Shown here piece after piece: positions 15,079 to 15,152 of a stretch of DNA of 15,152 bases. The notes below the pieces were generated by a model. That model ran no database searches, was not told the DNA's origin, and saw nothing but the letters and a program-made list of their open reading frames with translations. Every line of letters begins with the position of its first letter. Within the stretch, counting starts at the first letter, position 1. The stretch comes from Mesorhizobium_B sp964242945 (GTDB taxonomy: Bacteria > Pseudomonadota > Alphaproteobacteria > Rhizobiales > Rhizobiaceae), in the NCBI GenBank assembly GCA_964242945.1, contig CAXTCF010000101.1:1-15152 (forward strand). Direction: 5' to 3'. Position numbers and translations under genes: made by a program.

Positions 15079-15152
15079 GCGGAACGGCTCGCGCGGTTTA
15101 GAGCATCGGACGGTTAATCGGATGCAGGCTGGTGGTTGGGGGTGGGATGCAG
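15079..15152. repeat. Non-coding right edge with direct repeat and possible rhizobial intergenic element
   Basis: After the anti-sigma stop there is no gene in the remaining 74 bases. The octamer GGATGCAG occurs twice, at 15120-15127 and 15145-15152. GCATC and GATGC also form a 5-bp inverted repeat around CGGTTAA. The stretch GCGGTTTAGAGCATCGG resembles, from memory, the start of abundant intergenic repeats in Hyphomicrobiales genomes (TTTAGAGCAT-type), but the element is cut by the window edge. No terminator-like stem with a T-run was seen. Confidence 0.35.

Overview
The window is GC-rich and densely coded. Its gene content looks like an alphaproteobacterial chromosome, most likely Hyphomicrobiales (Rhizobiales). 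The pointers are the rhizobial-type ArgB and RecR, an ECF sigma factor with an RskA-like anti-sigma partner, an MltB-type lytic transglycosylase with a C-terminal peptidoglycan-binding domain, and a sequence at the right edge that resembles the start of a common rhizobial intergenic repeat. Genus cannot be fixed from the sequence alone. No tRNA, rRNA, CRISPR array, insertion sequence or phage gene was seen.

Layout. (1) Positions 1-4811, minus strand: a three-gene unit transcribed right to left. It holds a fused two-domain ABC permease (YnjC-like), an ABC ATPase (YnjD-like) and the ATP-dependent helicase HrpB, which runs off the left edge a few codons before its expected end. The ATPase and hrpB overlap by 4 bases. 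The substrate-binding protein expected with such a transporter is not in the window. (2) Positions 4812-5206: a 395-base divergent intergenic region with an 11-bp perfect inverted repeat. (3) Positions 5207-10679, plus strand: a surface-polysaccharide unit. It has a 1582-residue protein fusing a methyltransferase domain to four glycosyltransferase domains (GT2, GT4-like, GT2, GT2), then a small SAM methyltransferase gene broken by a one-base frameshift at a CCCC tract. (4) Positions 10738-13658, minus strand: argB, recR and a lytic murein transglycosylase. (5) Positions 13802-15078, plus strand, divergent from argB: an ECF sigma factor and its membrane anti-sigma factor, overlapping by 4 bases. 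The last 74 bases are non-coding and carry a short direct repeat.

Most genes are housekeeping: arginine synthesis, RecFOR repair, wall turnover, helicase and stress signalling. The accessory part is the glycosyltransferase unit. Its large enzyme could add several sugars in succession to a lipopolysaccharide, capsule or glycoprotein. However, its first GT2 domain and its GT4 domain depart from family-conserved positions, and the partner methyltransferase is frameshifted, so part of this pathway may be decaying or switched off. No clearly new type of system was found. The fusion enzyme with its broken partner is the most interesting locus.
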